From: CAVPRW01 sp046727435 [NCBI: bacterium]
GTDB taxonomy: Bacteria > Tectomicrobia > Entotheonellia > J063
NCBI GenBank assembly: GCA_046727435.1
Contig: JBKPCR010000140.1
Span: 1-6,962, forward strand
DNA length: 6,962 bases
Reading direction: 5' to 3'
Shown here: piece by piece, positions 6,453-6,962 of the stretch
Layout: each line of letters starts with the position of its first letter
Position numbering within the stretch: position 1 is the stretch's first letter
Position numbers and translations under genes: made by a program
Notes under the pieces: generated by a model
What the model was told of the DNA's origin: nothing
Databases searched by the model: none
Seen by the model: the letters and a program-made list of their open reading frames with translations, nothing else

Positions 6453-6962
6453 TCACCGCACGGCATCGAGCGCCAGATTGAGGGCCAGCACGTTGACGCG
6501 CGGCTCCCCCAAGAAGCCGAGCTGCCGACCCTCAGTGGATTGACGCACCAGCGTTTGCACTTGCGCCTCCGACATACCCCGAGCCTGAGCCACACGGGGC
6601 ACCTGAAACGCGGCCGCCGCGGGCGTGAGATGCGGATCCAGGCCGCTCCCCGACGTCGTGACCAGGTCAACCGGGATGGGCGCGTTGGGGTTCTCCGTTC
6701 GCAGATCTGTCACTGCTGCCGTCATGCGATCGACCAGCGCTTGGCTGGTCGGCCCTAAATTTGAGCCCCCCGATGCCGTCGCATCGTAGCCATCCTTACC
6801 CGCTGCGGAGGGTCGCGGGTGGAAATATTGGGGCCCAGCGAAATTCTGACCGATCAATGCTGAACCGATGACCTGGTCGTTGCGAACCACCAGGCTGCCG
6901 TTGGCCTGGTAGGGAAAGAGCAGCTGGGCCAGGCCGGTGACGGCCAGGGGGTAGATAAGCCC
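6453..6962 (-). CDS. kdpC: KdpC, potassium-transporting ATPase subunit C (5' end beyond the window)
   Basis: KdpC is the single-span subunit that stabilises and assists the KdpA/KdpB potassium pump. The minus-strand frame is open from the window edge to TGA at 6455-6453, giving 169 residues. About 20 N-terminal residues are missing compared with E. coli KdpC (190). Visible: the end of the membrane segment ([17 protein letters not shown]), then [72 protein letters not shown], and the usual C-terminus [11 protein letters not shown]. All conserved blocks are present in order, so the gene looks functional. kdpA and kdpB would lie beyond the right edge. kdpD does not follow it here. Confidence 0.97.
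   Translation of the reverse strand, partial: GLIYPLAVTGLAQLLFPYQANGSLVVRNDQVIGSALIGQNFAGPQYFHPRPSAAGKDGYDATASGGSNLGPTSQALVDRMTAAVTDLRTENPNAPIPVDLVTTSGSGLDPHLTPAAAAFQVPRVAQARGMSEAQVQTLVRQSTEGRQLGFLGEPRVNVLALNLALDAVR

Noticed and set aside
5743-6543. A 266-codon plus-strand open frame
   Set aside because: It is antisense to the debranching-enzyme remnant and to the 3' end of kdpC, and its product is low in family-like features.

Overview
This is a bacterial chromosomal window, GC-rich by eye, built around a potassium-transport (kdp) locus on the minus strand. At the right edge is the 3' part of kdpC (the KdpC subunit of the KdpFABC K+ pump). At the left edge is the 5' two thirds of kdpD (the sensor kinase that usually follows kdpC directly). 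Here about 4.7 kb lies between them. The genes match broadly distributed bacterial families, and I cannot assign a phylum from this sequence alone.

Layout from left to right: (1) kdpD, minus strand, 573 codons before it runs off the left edge. (2) About 1.0 kb with no convincing gene (1720-2724). It holds a putative kdpD promoter, several inverted repeats, and a 69-bp miniature transposable element with 17-bp terminal inverted repeats and a perfect 8-bp target duplication. (3) A tightly coupled plus-strand pair: a 573-residue protein with two fused NitT/TauT-type ABC permease domains, and a 428-residue ABC ATPase with an extra C-terminal AAA-associated domain. No substrate-binding protein accompanies them. 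(4) A minus-strand remnant of an amylo-alpha-1,6-glucosidase (glycogen-debranching type) gene, frameshifted and cut off at the ABC ATPase stop codon. (5) About 330 bp of unidentifiable sequence. (6) kdpC.

Interpretation: the sequence suggests that an ancestral kdpFABC-kdpD operon was split by rearrangement. An ABC-transporter pair of opposite orientation and debris of a glycogen-debranching gene now lie between the pump genes and their sensor. kdpD therefore probably has its own promoter, and an extended -10 motif is visible about 175 bp upstream of it. The ABC pair looks intact and translationally coupled; its substrate cannot be told from the sequence. The most notable points are the miniature element, the split kdp operon, the binding-protein-less ABC pair, and the sharp junction between a living gene and a dead one.
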